Shown here piece by piece: positions 32,849 through 40,401 of a stretch of DNA of 64,000 bases. The stretch lies in assembly GCA_035540955.1 (NCBI GenBank), contig DATLFP010000252.1:72783-136782 (forward strand), read 5' to 3'. Made by a program: the position numbers and the translations under genes. The notes under the pieces are model-generated. The model made no database searches, was not told where the DNA came from, and saw only the letters and a program-made list of their open reading frames with translations. The first letter of the stretch is position 1, and each line of letters opens with the position of its first letter. This DNA comes from DATLFP01 sp035540955. GTDB taxonomy: Bacteria; Actinomycetota; Acidimicrobiia; Acidimicrobiales; CADCSY01.

Positions 32849-33436
32849 ATGACTCGTCCAGCTCCCGCGCGACGCCGGCTCCTCGTGCTGCTCGCGATCG
32901 CCGTTCTGGCTGCCGCGTCCTGCTCCGATGACGACGACGGCGCCGTGGCGAGGGATTCCACGACGAGCAGCACGGCGCGCCGGTCGACGACGACCACGAC
33001 GGCCGATCCGGACGAGGCGCTCGAGGACGAGGTCGAGGCGGCCTACATCGCGTCGAGTCGAGCGTTCATCGACGCGGCAGCGATCCCCGATCCGAACTTC
33101 CCGGCGCTTGCTGCCACCCACACCGGCCCGATGTTCGAGCAGCGGCACGGCGTCCTCCTGGGTCTGCAGGCGGACGGGCGCGTCATCCGCTACCCGCCGA
33201 GCTCGCAGTACCGCATCGAGGTCAGCGACGTCGAGATCGACGGCGACATCGCCCAACTCGAGGTCTGCGTCGTGGACGACGGCGAGACCGTGGTCGCGTC
33301 GTCGGGCGAGCTGGTCGCCCACGGCCTCTTCACCGTGCAGGCGCGGGCCGCGATGCGTCGCATCGACGGAACGTGGCGACTCGCTGAGCGGCTCGAGGAC
33401 GGCGAGTGGGAAGGGATCGCAGGTTGCGCCGCCTGA
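32849..33436 (+). CDS. Lipoprotein, first gene of the Tad-like operon
   Basis: 195 residues. Signal L-L-V-L-L-A-I-A-V-L-A-A-A-S-C with lipobox cysteine at about 26, then D-D-D-D and a serine/threonine linker. The body (Y-I-A-S-S-R-A-F-I-D-A-A...G-T-W-R-L-A-E-R-L) has the shape of an NTF2-like domain, but that is a guess. It has no ribosome binding site and starts six bases after repeat C, so the message is probably leaderless. Its 3' end overlaps the next gene. Confidence 0.7.
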   Translation: MTRPAPARRRLLVLLAIAVLAAASCSDDDDGAVARDSTTSSTARRSTTTTTADPDEALEDEVEAAYIASSRAFIDAAAIPDPNFPALAATHTGPMFEQRHGVLLGLQADGRVIRYPPSSQYRIEVSDVEIDGDIAQLEVCVVDDGETVVASSGELVAHGLFTVQARAAMRRIDGTWRLAERLEDGEWEGIAGCAA

Positions 33437-34356
33437 TCCTCGCGGTGGTGGCGGGGCTCGTGACTCTCTGCCTTCCTCTTGCTGCACCCGCGTCCGCAGA
33501 CCACACCGGCGGCGGCGGAGAGGCCAGCCGAGACGACCAACGGGCGGGCGGAGAGATCCTCGACGATGGTTCCGGCGCGGAGGTCATTGCCGAGGACGGC
33601 GAGGACCTCGGCGACCCGACCGCGCCTCGTGCCGGTGGCGGCAACGTCACCTGCCGCTGGCACGAGCTGCACGGCGAGGAGGACGCAGCGGGGCCGCCGC
33701 TCGACTGGAGCCTGCTCACCAACCCGCCGCCCGACTGGGTGGGCCAGCAGGTGTCGGTGATCCGCATCTGCAGCGACGGAGTGACCTACGAGTCGGCCGA
33801 CATCGTCACGTTCACGCTGCCGGTGAGCGGGCCGCCGGCGAACCCGCGCGACCTGGCGTTGATGGCGCGCAACCGCCTGCCGTTCCCGCTGCCCGATGTC
33901 GCGTTTTCGCCCCCGCTTAATGATCCCGACGACTTCCTCCTGGTTCAGCTCGAGTCGTGGATCTGGGCCACGAACTGGGCGGACGTGTCGCGTACCGCCG
34001 AAGCCGGCGGTGTCGTCGCGACGGTCACGGCTCGCCCGGTCCGGATGACGTGGGACTTCACACCGCGCAGATCAGACCCAACGACCGAAGGCGGATGCGC
34101 GGGGCCGGGCACGCAGTACGACGCGTCGAAGCGTCCGGAGGAACAGTCGACGGCGTGCAGCATCACCTTCCGGCACAGCTCGGCGGGCGAGCCCGGTGCG
34201 GCGTACGAGGGCCACATCACCGTGATCTACGAGGTGTCCTGGACCTCGAACCTTGGTGTCGGCGGGTCGCTCGGCACCGTGCCGCGCACGACGGTGATGC
34301 CGGTGCGCGTCGGCGAGCAGCAGGCACTCAACGAGTCGGGAGGAACACAGCAATGA
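33424..34356 (+). CDS. Secreted protein of actinobacterial pilus/transfer clusters
   Basis: 310 residues from the TTG at 33424 (a GTG at 33406 is possible). Signal peptide R-L-I-L-A-V-V-A-G-L-V-T-L-C-L-P-L-A-A-P-A-S-A. The conserved part has C-R-W-H-E-L, W-D-F-T-P...G-G-C-A-G-P-G-T-Q-Y-D, S-T-A-C-S-I-T-F-R-H-S-S-A-G and V-I-Y-E-V-S-W, a cysteine-bearing beta-rich domain that I recall upstream of SAF/CpaB genes in actinomycetes. It is likely a surface or assembly component; exact role unknown. Confidence 0.65.
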   Translation: MRRLILAVVAGLVTLCLPLAAPASADHTGGGGEASRDDQRAGGEILDDGSGAEVIAEDGEDLGDPTAPRAGGGNVTCRWHELHGEEDAAGPPLDWSLLTNPPPDWVGQQVSVIRICSDGVTYESADIVTFTLPVSGPPANPRDLALMARNRLPFPLPDVAFSPPLNDPDDFLLVQLESWIWATNWADVSRTAEAGGVVATVTARPVRMTWDFTPRRSDPTTEGGCAGPGTQYDASKRPEEQSTACSITFRHSSAGEPGAAYEGHITVIYEVSWTSNLGVGGSLGTVPRTTVMPVRVGEQQALNESGGTQQ

Positions 34357-35024
34357 CCGTCACGTCCCCCGCGCCGCCCACCTCGAGGCTGCGAAGCAAC
34401 GGCTCGACGCCCGCGCCCGTGCGCGTGCGATCGGCCCGGAGCCGCCGGATGCCGTGGCTCGCACTGGCCCTGGTCCTCGTCGTCGGCGGCGGCCTGCTCG
34501 TCGGGCTCCTCGTGCAATCGGCTGCGGAGCGATCGACGGTGCTCGCCGCGGCGCGCAGCATCGCACCCGGTCAGGTCATCACCGATGCGGATCTCCGCGT
34601 CGTCGACGTTGGTGTCGACGGCGAGGCTGCGCTGGTGCCAGCGGCGTCCCGCCCGAGCATTGTCGGCAAGGTCGCGGTGGTCGGAATCCCCGAGGGCGCC
34701 TTGCTCGCCCCGGGCCAGGTCGCGGCCGGCGGCGGGATCGAGCCGGGCACGGTCGTCGTCGGCGCACTGCTCGCGCCCGGCGAGCTGCCGGTCTCGACGC
34801 TGCGCGCCGGTGACGGCGTCGAGCTCGTCGCGGTGAGCGGCGGTCAAGGCGCCGATCGCGAGACACTCGGGACCGGCACCGTGTTCACGACTGCGCCGGG
34901 AACGCAGACCGGCTCGGTGTTCGTATCGCTGGTCGTCGACGAGGCGATCGCCGAGCTGGTGGCCGACGTCGCCTCGCAGCAACGGCTGCGCCTGCTGCTG
35001 CTCCCGGCGGGAGCGGACGAGTGA
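34353..35024 (+). CDS. CpaB/SAF-domain pilus assembly protein
   Basis: 223 residues. One membrane helix at about 34-54 (W-L-A-L-A-L-V-L-V-V-G-G-G-L-L-V-G-L-L-V), then the SAF domain: V-L-A-A-A-R-S-I-A-P-G-Q-V-I-T-D-A-D-L. CpaB proteins guide Flp pilus assembly at the outer face of the membrane. The ATG overlaps the preceding stop. Confidence 0.8.
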   Translation: MTVTSPAPPTSRLRSNGSTPAPVRVRSARSRRMPWLALALVLVVGGGLLVGLLVQSAAERSTVLAAARSIAPGQVITDADLRVVDVGVDGEAALVPAASRPSIVGKVAVVGIPEGALLAPGQVAAGGGIEPGTVVVGALLAPGELPVSTLRAGDGVELVAVSGGQGADRETLGTGTVFTTAPGTQTGSVFVSLVVDEAIAELVADVASQQRLRLLLLPAGADE

Positions 35025-35845
35025 CGATCTGGGCGGTCGGCTCGCTGCGTGGTTCGCCGGGCGCGACCACGTTGGCCATGGGTCTCGCCGCGGCGTGGCC
35101 GGCGGCGACCGGGCGCAGCCGTGTCGTCCTCGAGGCCGATCCTGACGGCGGCGTCCTGGCTGCGCGCTTCGACGAGCTCCGCGCCGACCGGACCATCGCG
35201 GACGCGGCGGTGGCGCTACGTCGCGATGTCGACCTGGAGCGACTGTTGAAGACGGCGCGACCGGTATGGGGAGCGGTGCCGGTGATCCCGAGCCATCCAT
35301 CGGCCGAGCAGACGGCGGCGGTGCTCGTCAACGCCGCGGACCGACTGTCGGTCGGCCTGGCGGGAGCGCTCGAGGTCGACGCCATCGTCGACGTCGGGCG
35401 GTTGACGGCGCGCTCGCCGGCGGTGCCCCTGGCACGTCGTGCAGTCGCGACGCTGCTGGTGAGCGGGACCCGGTTCGAAGACGTCGCCGGCCTGGCGGCG
35501 CGTGTCCGGGAGCTGCGAGCTGCCGGCGTCGAGCCGTCGCTGGTCGCGATCGGCGAACGTGGCTACGACCCCGACGACGTCGCGGTCGAGGCCGACCTGC
35601 CCCTCTTCGCCGTCCTGCCCCACGACCCTCGATCGGCCGCCGCGCTCGCCGGCCACACCTCCGGCGACGGCCGCCTGCGCCGGTCGCTGCTGTGGCGGAC
35701 GATCTGCGAAGCGGCGTCTCGCCTGCTGCAGCTGGCGGCGCCGCCGGTGACCAGCAATGAGACACCGACGATCAACCTCGACCTGCGAGCCGAGGCGTTC
35801 GAGCCACAGTCGAACGGCCGTCGACCCGAGGTCACCTCGCCGTGA
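35021..35845 (+). CDS. CpaE/TadZ-like ATPase with degenerate P-loop
   Basis: 274 residues, GTG start overlapping the preceding gene. The MinD/ParA-like opening W-A-V-G-S-L-R-G-S-P-G-A-T-T-L-A-M-G-L-A lacks the deviant Walker lysines (G-S-P-G-A-T-T for K-G-G-x-G-K-T), so ATP hydrolysis may be lost. V-V-L-E-A-D-P-D-G-G-V-L-A follows. In Tad systems CpaE/TadZ places the machine at the cell pole. Confidence 0.75.
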   Translation: MTIWAVGSLRGSPGATTLAMGLAAAWPAATGRSRVVLEADPDGGVLAARFDELRADRTIADAAVALRRDVDLERLLKTARPVWGAVPVIPSHPSAEQTAAVLVNAADRLSVGLAGALEVDAIVDVGRLTARSPAVPLARRAVATLLVSGTRFEDVAGLAARVRELRAAGVEPSLVAIGERGYDPDDVAVEADLPLFAVLPHDPRSAAALAGHTSGDGRLRRSLLWRTICEAASRLLQLAAPPVTSNETPTINLDLRAEAFEPQSNGRRPEVTSP

Positions 35846-37179
35846 CCGCGCTCGACAACGGCGCTCGGCGCCTGAGCGACGCCGAGCTCGACCCGATCGC
35901 AGCTCGGCTGGCGCGGGAGATCGCGGAGGAGCTGGCGACTGCCGACGGCGAGTCGCCGGTGTCCCAGCAGGACCCGTCGCGGCAGGCACTGACCCACAAG
36001 CTGCTTGTCGCCAGGCTCGACCACCTGTCGCGCGAGTTCATGTCCCAGGGGCGCGACCTGTCTGAAGCCGATGAGGACGAGCTGACGAGCCGCATCCGGT
36101 CGCACCTGTTCGGCGAAGGCGAGCTGGACCGGCTCGTCCAGGACGACTCGATCGAGAACGTGTTCGCCAACGCGTGGGACGACGTGTGGGTCCGCCGGGC
36201 CGACGGCACCACCGAGCGGATCCCGCCGATAACGGCGAGCGAGGAAGCGCTGAACGAGCTGATCCGGCAGACAGCGGCTCGCGATGGTCGCAGCGAGCGC
36301 CGGTTCGACCGCGGCCAACCGTCGGTGAGCTTCCGTCTTGCCGGCGGATCGCGCTTCACGGCCGTACGGGACGTGTCGGGCCGCACCGCCTTCGCGTTGC
36401 GCCGCCACCGGCACACCGACACCGACCTCGACGAGCTGTACCGGCTCGGGACGATCGGCCGCGCGCTCGCTGCGCTCCTGGCGGCGGCGGTGCGGGCTCG
36501 ATTCAACATGCTCATCGTCGGTGGCACCGACGCCGGCAAGACCACGCTGCTGCGCGCCCTCATCAACGCCATCCACCCCGACGAGCGACTCGTCACCGTC
36601 GAGGACGCGCTCGAGCTGCAGCTCTCGAAGCATCCCGGTCGCCACAAGAACCTCCTCGAGCTGGAGTGCCGCGAGCAGAACATCGAGGGCCAGGGCGAGG
36701 TCACGATGCGCTACCTCACCCGCCTGGCGCTGCGCTTGTCACCGGACCGGTTGATCGTCGGCGAGGCACGGGGACCGGAGATCCTCGACATGTTCCAGGC
36801 GATGTCGCAGGGCAACGACGGTTCGATGGGGACGCTGCACGCCCGTTCGTCGGCCGACGCGTTCGTGCAGATCACGCGCTACGCGCTCAAGGCGCCCGAG
36901 CACCTGACCCCCGAAGCGGTCGCGGTCGACATCGCGGCGTCGCTGGACTGGGTGCTGCACGTCCACAAGCTCCGCGACGGGCGCAGGGTCGTGTCGTCGG
37001 TGCGCGAGATCACCGGGCACGACGGCACCCAGGTCATGTCCAACGAGATGTTCGCACCCGACGAGCTCGGCCGCGCCGCGTTCCGGACGCCGTTGCAGGA
37101 TCGCTCGCTGGATCGGCTCGCCGATGCGGGGTTTGATCCGTCGCTGCTGGAGCTGCCCGGCGGAGGCTGGACGTGGTGA
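35842..37179 (+). CDS. tadA: TadA/CpaF pilus assembly ATPase
   Basis: 445 residues. Walker A G-G-T-D-A-G-K-T-T at 227-235; then V-T-V-E-D-A-L-E-L-Q-L (Asp box), R-L-S-P-D-R-L-I-V-G-E-A-R-G-P-E (Walker B region) and G-S-M-G-T-L-H-A-R-S (His box). It is a hexameric secretion ATPase of the VirB11/PilB superfamily and powers pilus assembly. It is coupled to both neighbours by overlaps. Confidence 0.93.
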   Translation: MTALDNGARRLSDAELDPIAARLAREIAEELATADGESPVSQQDPSRQALTHKLLVARLDHLSREFMSQGRDLSEADEDELTSRIRSHLFGEGELDRLVQDDSIENVFANAWDDVWVRRADGTTERIPPITASEEALNELIRQTAARDGRSERRFDRGQPSVSFRLAGGSRFTAVRDVSGRTAFALRRHRHTDTDLDELYRLGTIGRALAALLAAAVRARFNMLIVGGTDAGKTTLLRALINAIHPDERLVTVEDALELQLSKHPGRHKNLLELECREQNIEGQGEVTMRYLTRLALRLSPDRLIVGEARGPEILDMFQAMSQGNDGSMGTLHARSSADAFVQITRYALKAPEHLTPEAVAVDIAASLDWVLHVHKLRDGRRVVSSVREITGHDGTQVMSNEMFAPDELGRAAFRTPLQDRSLDRLADAGFDPSLLELPGGGWTW

Positions 37180-38033
37180 TCGTTGCCGCCGTCCTGGGCG
37201 GCGCGCTGATCGGACTTGGCCTTTTCGTCGGTGTCGTCGCGATGGCCGGGGAGCCGTCGCGACTTGCCGACCGCGCCCGACCCGCGCTGCCGCCGTGGCT
37301 GTCGGACAAGTTCGCACTGCGGCTGAGCCTCGCGGCAGCGGCGACGATCGTCGTCTGGTCGGTCACCGGCTGGCCCGCGGGCGGGCTGATCGCCGGCCTG
37401 GGCGCGGCGGCGGGTCCGAGCCTCGTCGGCGCCAAGGCGAGGCGGCAGGCGGCGGTGGCGCGCATCGAGGCGATCGCCGGTTGGGCCGAGCAGCTGCGCG
37501 ACGTCATGGCTGCAGCCGACGGCATCCAGTCGGCGATCCTGACCACGGCACCGCTGGCCCCCGAGCCGATCCGGCGCGAGGTGGAGCGCCTCGCCGACCG
37601 CCTCGTCCAGCAGGAGCGTTTCTCCGTCGCGCTGCGTCGGTTTGCCGACGAGGTCGGCCATCCGCTGACCGACATGATCGTCACGTCGCTGCTGATCGCG
37701 AGCGAACGGCAGGGACGCCTGGCCGACCTGCTGAGCGAGGTCGCGGCGTCGGCACGAGCGACGGCGACGATGCGGCTGCGGGTCGAGGCGGCGCGCGCTC
37801 GGACCTACGTGACCACCCGGCTCATCATCGGCGTCACGATCGCCATCGCCACGTGGCTGGTGGTCGTCCGTCGGGATTACCTGACGCCGTTCGACACGGT
37901 GGGCGGACAGGCAATGCTCGTGCTGATCGGCGCGGTGTTCGCGGTGTCGGGCGTGCTGATGCAGCGAATGGCACGGCCAGACGAGCCGGCACGGCTGCTC
38001 GCCGGTGCCGATGGCGACAGGGCTTGGCGATGA
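37173..38033 (+). CDS. tadB: TadB-like inner membrane platform protein
   Basis: 286 residues. Hydrophobic segments at the N-terminus, around 50-80 and two at the C-terminus flank the cytoplasmic T2SSF domain: A-G-W-A-E-Q-L-R-D-V-M-A-A-A-D-G-I-Q-S-A-I and V-T-S-L-L-I-A-S-E-R-Q-G-R-L-A-D-L-L. It forms the membrane platform driven by TadA. The GTG lies seven bases inside the end of tadA. Confidence 0.85.
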   Translation: MVIVAAVLGGALIGLGLFVGVVAMAGEPSRLADRARPALPPWLSDKFALRLSLAAAATIVVWSVTGWPAGGLIAGLGAAAGPSLVGAKARRQAAVARIEAIAGWAEQLRDVMAAADGIQSAILTTAPLAPEPIRREVERLADRLVQQERFSVALRRFADEVGHPLTDMIVTSLLIASERQGRLADLLSEVAASARATATMRLRVEAARARTYVTTRLIIGVTIAIATWLVVVRRDYLTPFDTVGGQAMLVLIGAVFAVSGVLMQRMARPDEPARLLAGADGDRAWR

Positions 38034-38911
38034 TCGCCCCGTCATTGCTGGCTGGCGCCTTGATCGGCATGGGCCTGTTGGTGGCGCTGCGGGTCGCCGT
38101 CGAGCCGCCTATGCCACACCTCGGCCGGCGGCTCACCGAGCTGTACGAACCGCCGCCGGGTGACGGTGCCGAAGCGGTGCGCGCCCGGTGGCGATCGTGG
38201 GCCCTCAAGGCGATGCGCTTCGGCGGCCCCGACCTCGCCACGCTGCGCCGCGACCTCGCCGTGTGCGATCTCACCATGGAACGGCACGCGGTCGTGAAGC
38301 TCGGCTTCGCCGTGGGCGGCGCTCTCGTCCCGCTCGCCGTGGCGGCGGTGTGGGCGGCGGCCGGCATCACGGTGGCTCCGGCAGTGATCGTGCTCGGCGC
38401 GACCGTCGCGGCCGTGGCCGGCTTCGTCGTGCCGGATGTGGTGCTGGCTCGGCGCGCGGCGCGGCGCCGCCGTGACTTCCGGTACGGGCTGAGCCTGTTC
38501 CTCGAGCTGGTGGTGATCGTGCTCGCCGGTGGCGGCGGCGTGAACACTGCGCTGTACGACGCCGCGAGCGCGGGAACCGGCTGGGGCTTCGGCGCCCTGC
38601 GGCGCACGCTGCACACCGCCCGCCTGCAGCGCCGCTCGCCGTGGGCGGCGCTGACCGAGCTCGCCGACCAGATCGGCTCGGGCGAGCTCCGCGAGCTGGC
38701 GTCGTCGGTCGAGCTCGCAGGCACGTCCGGCGCACGAGTCCGGGAATCGCTGCGGGCCAAGGCCATCAGCGTCCGCGACCACGAGCTGGCCGAGTCCGAA
38801 GCCGAGGCGCTCGCTGCCTCGGAACGAATGGGCGGGCCGATGGTCGGCATGTTCGTCGGGCTGATCCTGCTCATCGGCTACCCGGCGATGGTGACCGTCC
38901 TCGCCCTCTGA
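38030..38911 (+). CDS. tadC: TadC-like inner membrane platform protein
   Basis: 293 residues, ATG overlapping the tadB stop. T2SSF domain with Y-G-L-S-L-F-L-E-L-V-V-I-V-L-A-G-G-G-G-V-N-T-A-L and S-V-E-L-A-G-T-S-G-A-R-V-R-E-S-L-R, then a closing membrane helix G-M-F-V-G-L-I-L-L-I-G-Y-P. It pairs with TadB. Confidence 0.85.
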   Translation: MIAPSLLAGALIGMGLLVALRVAVEPPMPHLGRRLTELYEPPPGDGAEAVRARWRSWALKAMRFGGPDLATLRRDLAVCDLTMERHAVVKLGFAVGGALVPLAVAAVWAAAGITVAPAVIVLGATVAAVAGFVVPDVVLARRAARRRRDFRYGLSLFLELVVIVLAGGGGVNTALYDAASAGTGWGFGALRRTLHTARLQRRSPWAALTELADQIGSGELRELASSVELAGTSGARVRESLRAKAISVRDHELAESEAEALAASERMGGPMVGMFVGLILLIGYPAMVTVLAL

Positions 38912-38924
38912 CCAAAGGAGACCC

Positions 38925-39146
38925 ATGCTGCTTAACGCCCAGGTGCACGTGATGCTCTGGTACACCGCCGCTCGTGACCGGCTCCGGGAGCTGGCACGAG
39001 ACGAACGAGGCGACGCCTACACGTCGACGATCATGATCGCCATCGGCGTCGTCATCGCCATCACGGTTGGCGGCATCCTGCTGTTCAAGTTCCAGACCAA
39101 GGCCGAGGGGATCGACACCGACACACCCATCGCGCCCGGCGGCTGA
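38925..39146 (+). CDS. Flp-type pilin candidate
   Basis: 73 residues with the best ribosome binding site of the operon (AAAGGAGA, then ATG), consistent with high expression of a structural subunit. A basic N-terminus ends R-D-E-R-G, followed by D-A-Y-T-S-T-I-M-I-A-I-G-V-V-I-A-I-T-V-G-G-I-L, one helix and a short acidic tail. It shares the D-E-R-G site with the TadE-like proteins, so the prepilin peptidase at 43312 probably processes it. Confidence 0.7.
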   Translation: MLLNAQVHVMLWYTAARDRLRELARDERGDAYTSTIMIAIGVVIAITVGGILLFKFQTKAEGIDTDTPIAPGG

Positions 39147-39155
39147 GCCGAGCCG

Positions 39156-39566
39156 ATGACCGTGTGGCGACGCCTCGGTGACGAGCGGGGCACGTCGACC
39201 GCGAGCTTCGTGATCCTGTTCCCGCTGTTCCTGTTCATGTTCATGGGACTCGTGCAGTGGGGCCTCTACTTCCACGCCCGGAGCCAGGTCGCCGCCGCCG
39301 CCCAAGATGCGGCGCGCGCGACGCAGGGTGTCGATGGCACCGTCGAGGACGGGCGGGCGGTCGCCTCGAGCCTGCTCGAAGACGCCACGAGCAGCGGACT
39401 CCTCGACGACGTGACCGTCGACGTGACCCGCGCCGATGGCATCGTCCGTGCCCAAGTCGACGCGCAGGTGCGTGTCCTCGTTCCGCTGCCTGGCTTCGAC
39501 GTCCATGTGCGGGGTGTGAGCCAGGGTGCCACCGAAGAGTTCCAGCCAGAGCCGGAGCGCGGCTGA
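39156..39566 (+). CDS. TadE-like minor pilin 1
   Basis: 136 residues. G-D-E-R-G-T-S-T-A-S-F-V-I-L-F-P-L-F-L-F-M-F-M-G-L is the TadE class leader and helix; A-A-A-A-Q-D-A-A-R-A-T-Q-G follows. The C-terminal domain is exported. It may form a minor pilus subunit or tip. Confidence 0.82.
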   Translation: MTVWRRLGDERGTSTASFVILFPLFLFMFMGLVQWGLYFHARSQVAAAAQDAARATQGVDGTVEDGRAVASSLLEDATSSGLLDDVTVDVTRADGIVRAQVDAQVRVLVPLPGFDVHVRGVSQGATEEFQPEPERG

Positions 39567-39985
39567 TGGCCAGCCGGAGCGACGAACGAGGCTTGGCGAC
39601 GGTCGAGCTCGTGCTGATGACCCCGGTCCTGTTCCTCGTGCTGAGCTTCCTGGTCGTCGCCGGGCGGTTGACGACGGTGCGGGGAGATGTCGCCGCGGCG
39701 GCACGCGACGCGGCCCGGGCAGCATCGCGAGCTGCGACCTTCGAGCAGGCGACCGAGGAGGCGCGGTCGACCGCCGAGGCGAGCCTCGGTGGGCGGGACG
39801 TCACCTGCCGGGACCTGACCGTCGAGCTGGAGGACCCGGCGACGTTCCGCGCCGGCGGCACCGTCGCGGTGAGAGTTGCGTGCGGTGTGTCGCTCACCGA
39901 CGTCGCCATACCCGGCCTGCCAGGAGCGCGCACGATCGAGCACCGCAGTGTCGAGGTCATCGACGTGTACCGGGGTGGCGAATGA
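39566..39985 (+). CDS. TadE-like minor pilin 2
   Basis: 139 residues, ATG sharing one base with the preceding TGA. S-D-E-R-G-L-A-T-V-E-L-V-L-M-T-P-V-L-F-L-V-L contains the canonical T-V-E-L after the cleavage glycine. Two cysteines (C-R-D-L-T and R-V-A-C-G-V) in the exported domain could form a disulfide. Confidence 0.82.
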   Translation: MASRSDERGLATVELVLMTPVLFLVLSFLVVAGRLTTVRGDVAAAARDAARAASRAATFEQATEEARSTAEASLGGRDVTCRDLTVELEDPATFRAGGTVAVRVACGVSLTDVAIPGLPGARTIEHRSVEVIDVYRGGE

Positions 39986-40401
39986 GACGAGCGCGCGACG
40001 AGCGAGGACAGGTCACCGGCATGGTCGCCGTGCTGGCGGTCGCGCTGCTAGCGCTCGGGGCGCTGGTGTTCGATGGCGGCCAGATCCTCACCGCCCGGCG
40101 AGAGGCCAACAACCTCGCCCGCCAAGCGGCACGCGCCGGTGCGCAGCAGCTCGACGTCGCCCAGGCGCGGACCGGAACGTTCACCCTCGACCCAGCCGCA
40201 GCCGACGCCTCCGCTCGCGCGTATCTCGCCGACGTCGGCGTCACGCCGGTGTCCGTTCGTGTCACCGGCGACCGCGTCGAGGTTACCGTCGAGCTGACCC
40301 AGCCGACTCCGCTGCTGTCGATCCTCGGCATCGACGAGCGCACCGTGACCGCGACGGCGTCGGCGAGGGCTGCTCGCGGCGTGACGGAGGAGGGAGCGTG
40401 A
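39982..40401 (+). CDS. TadG/TadE-like pilus protein 3
   Basis: 139 residues. R-D-E-R-G-Q-V-T-G-M-V-A-V-L-A-V-A-L-L-A-L-G-A-L-V-F-D-G-G at the N-terminus resembles the TadG/Flp pilus membrane leader, followed by an R-R-E-A-N-N-L-A-R-Q-A-A-R-A-G-A segment. It lacks the long von Willebrand domain of full TadG. It overlaps its neighbours on both sides. Confidence 0.75.
   Translation: MRRARDERGQVTGMVAVLAVALLALGALVFDGGQILTARREANNLARQAARAGAQQLDVAQARTGTFTLDPAAADASARAYLADVGVTPVSVRVTGDRVEVTVELTQPTPLLSILGIDERTVTATASARAARGVTEEGA

Noticed and set aside
32192..33487. 431-codon minus-strand frame across the repeat B/C region
   Set aside because: It is antisense to the lipoprotein gene and its apparent repeated C-K-P...G-D-M peptides are just translations of the bipartite DNA repeat.
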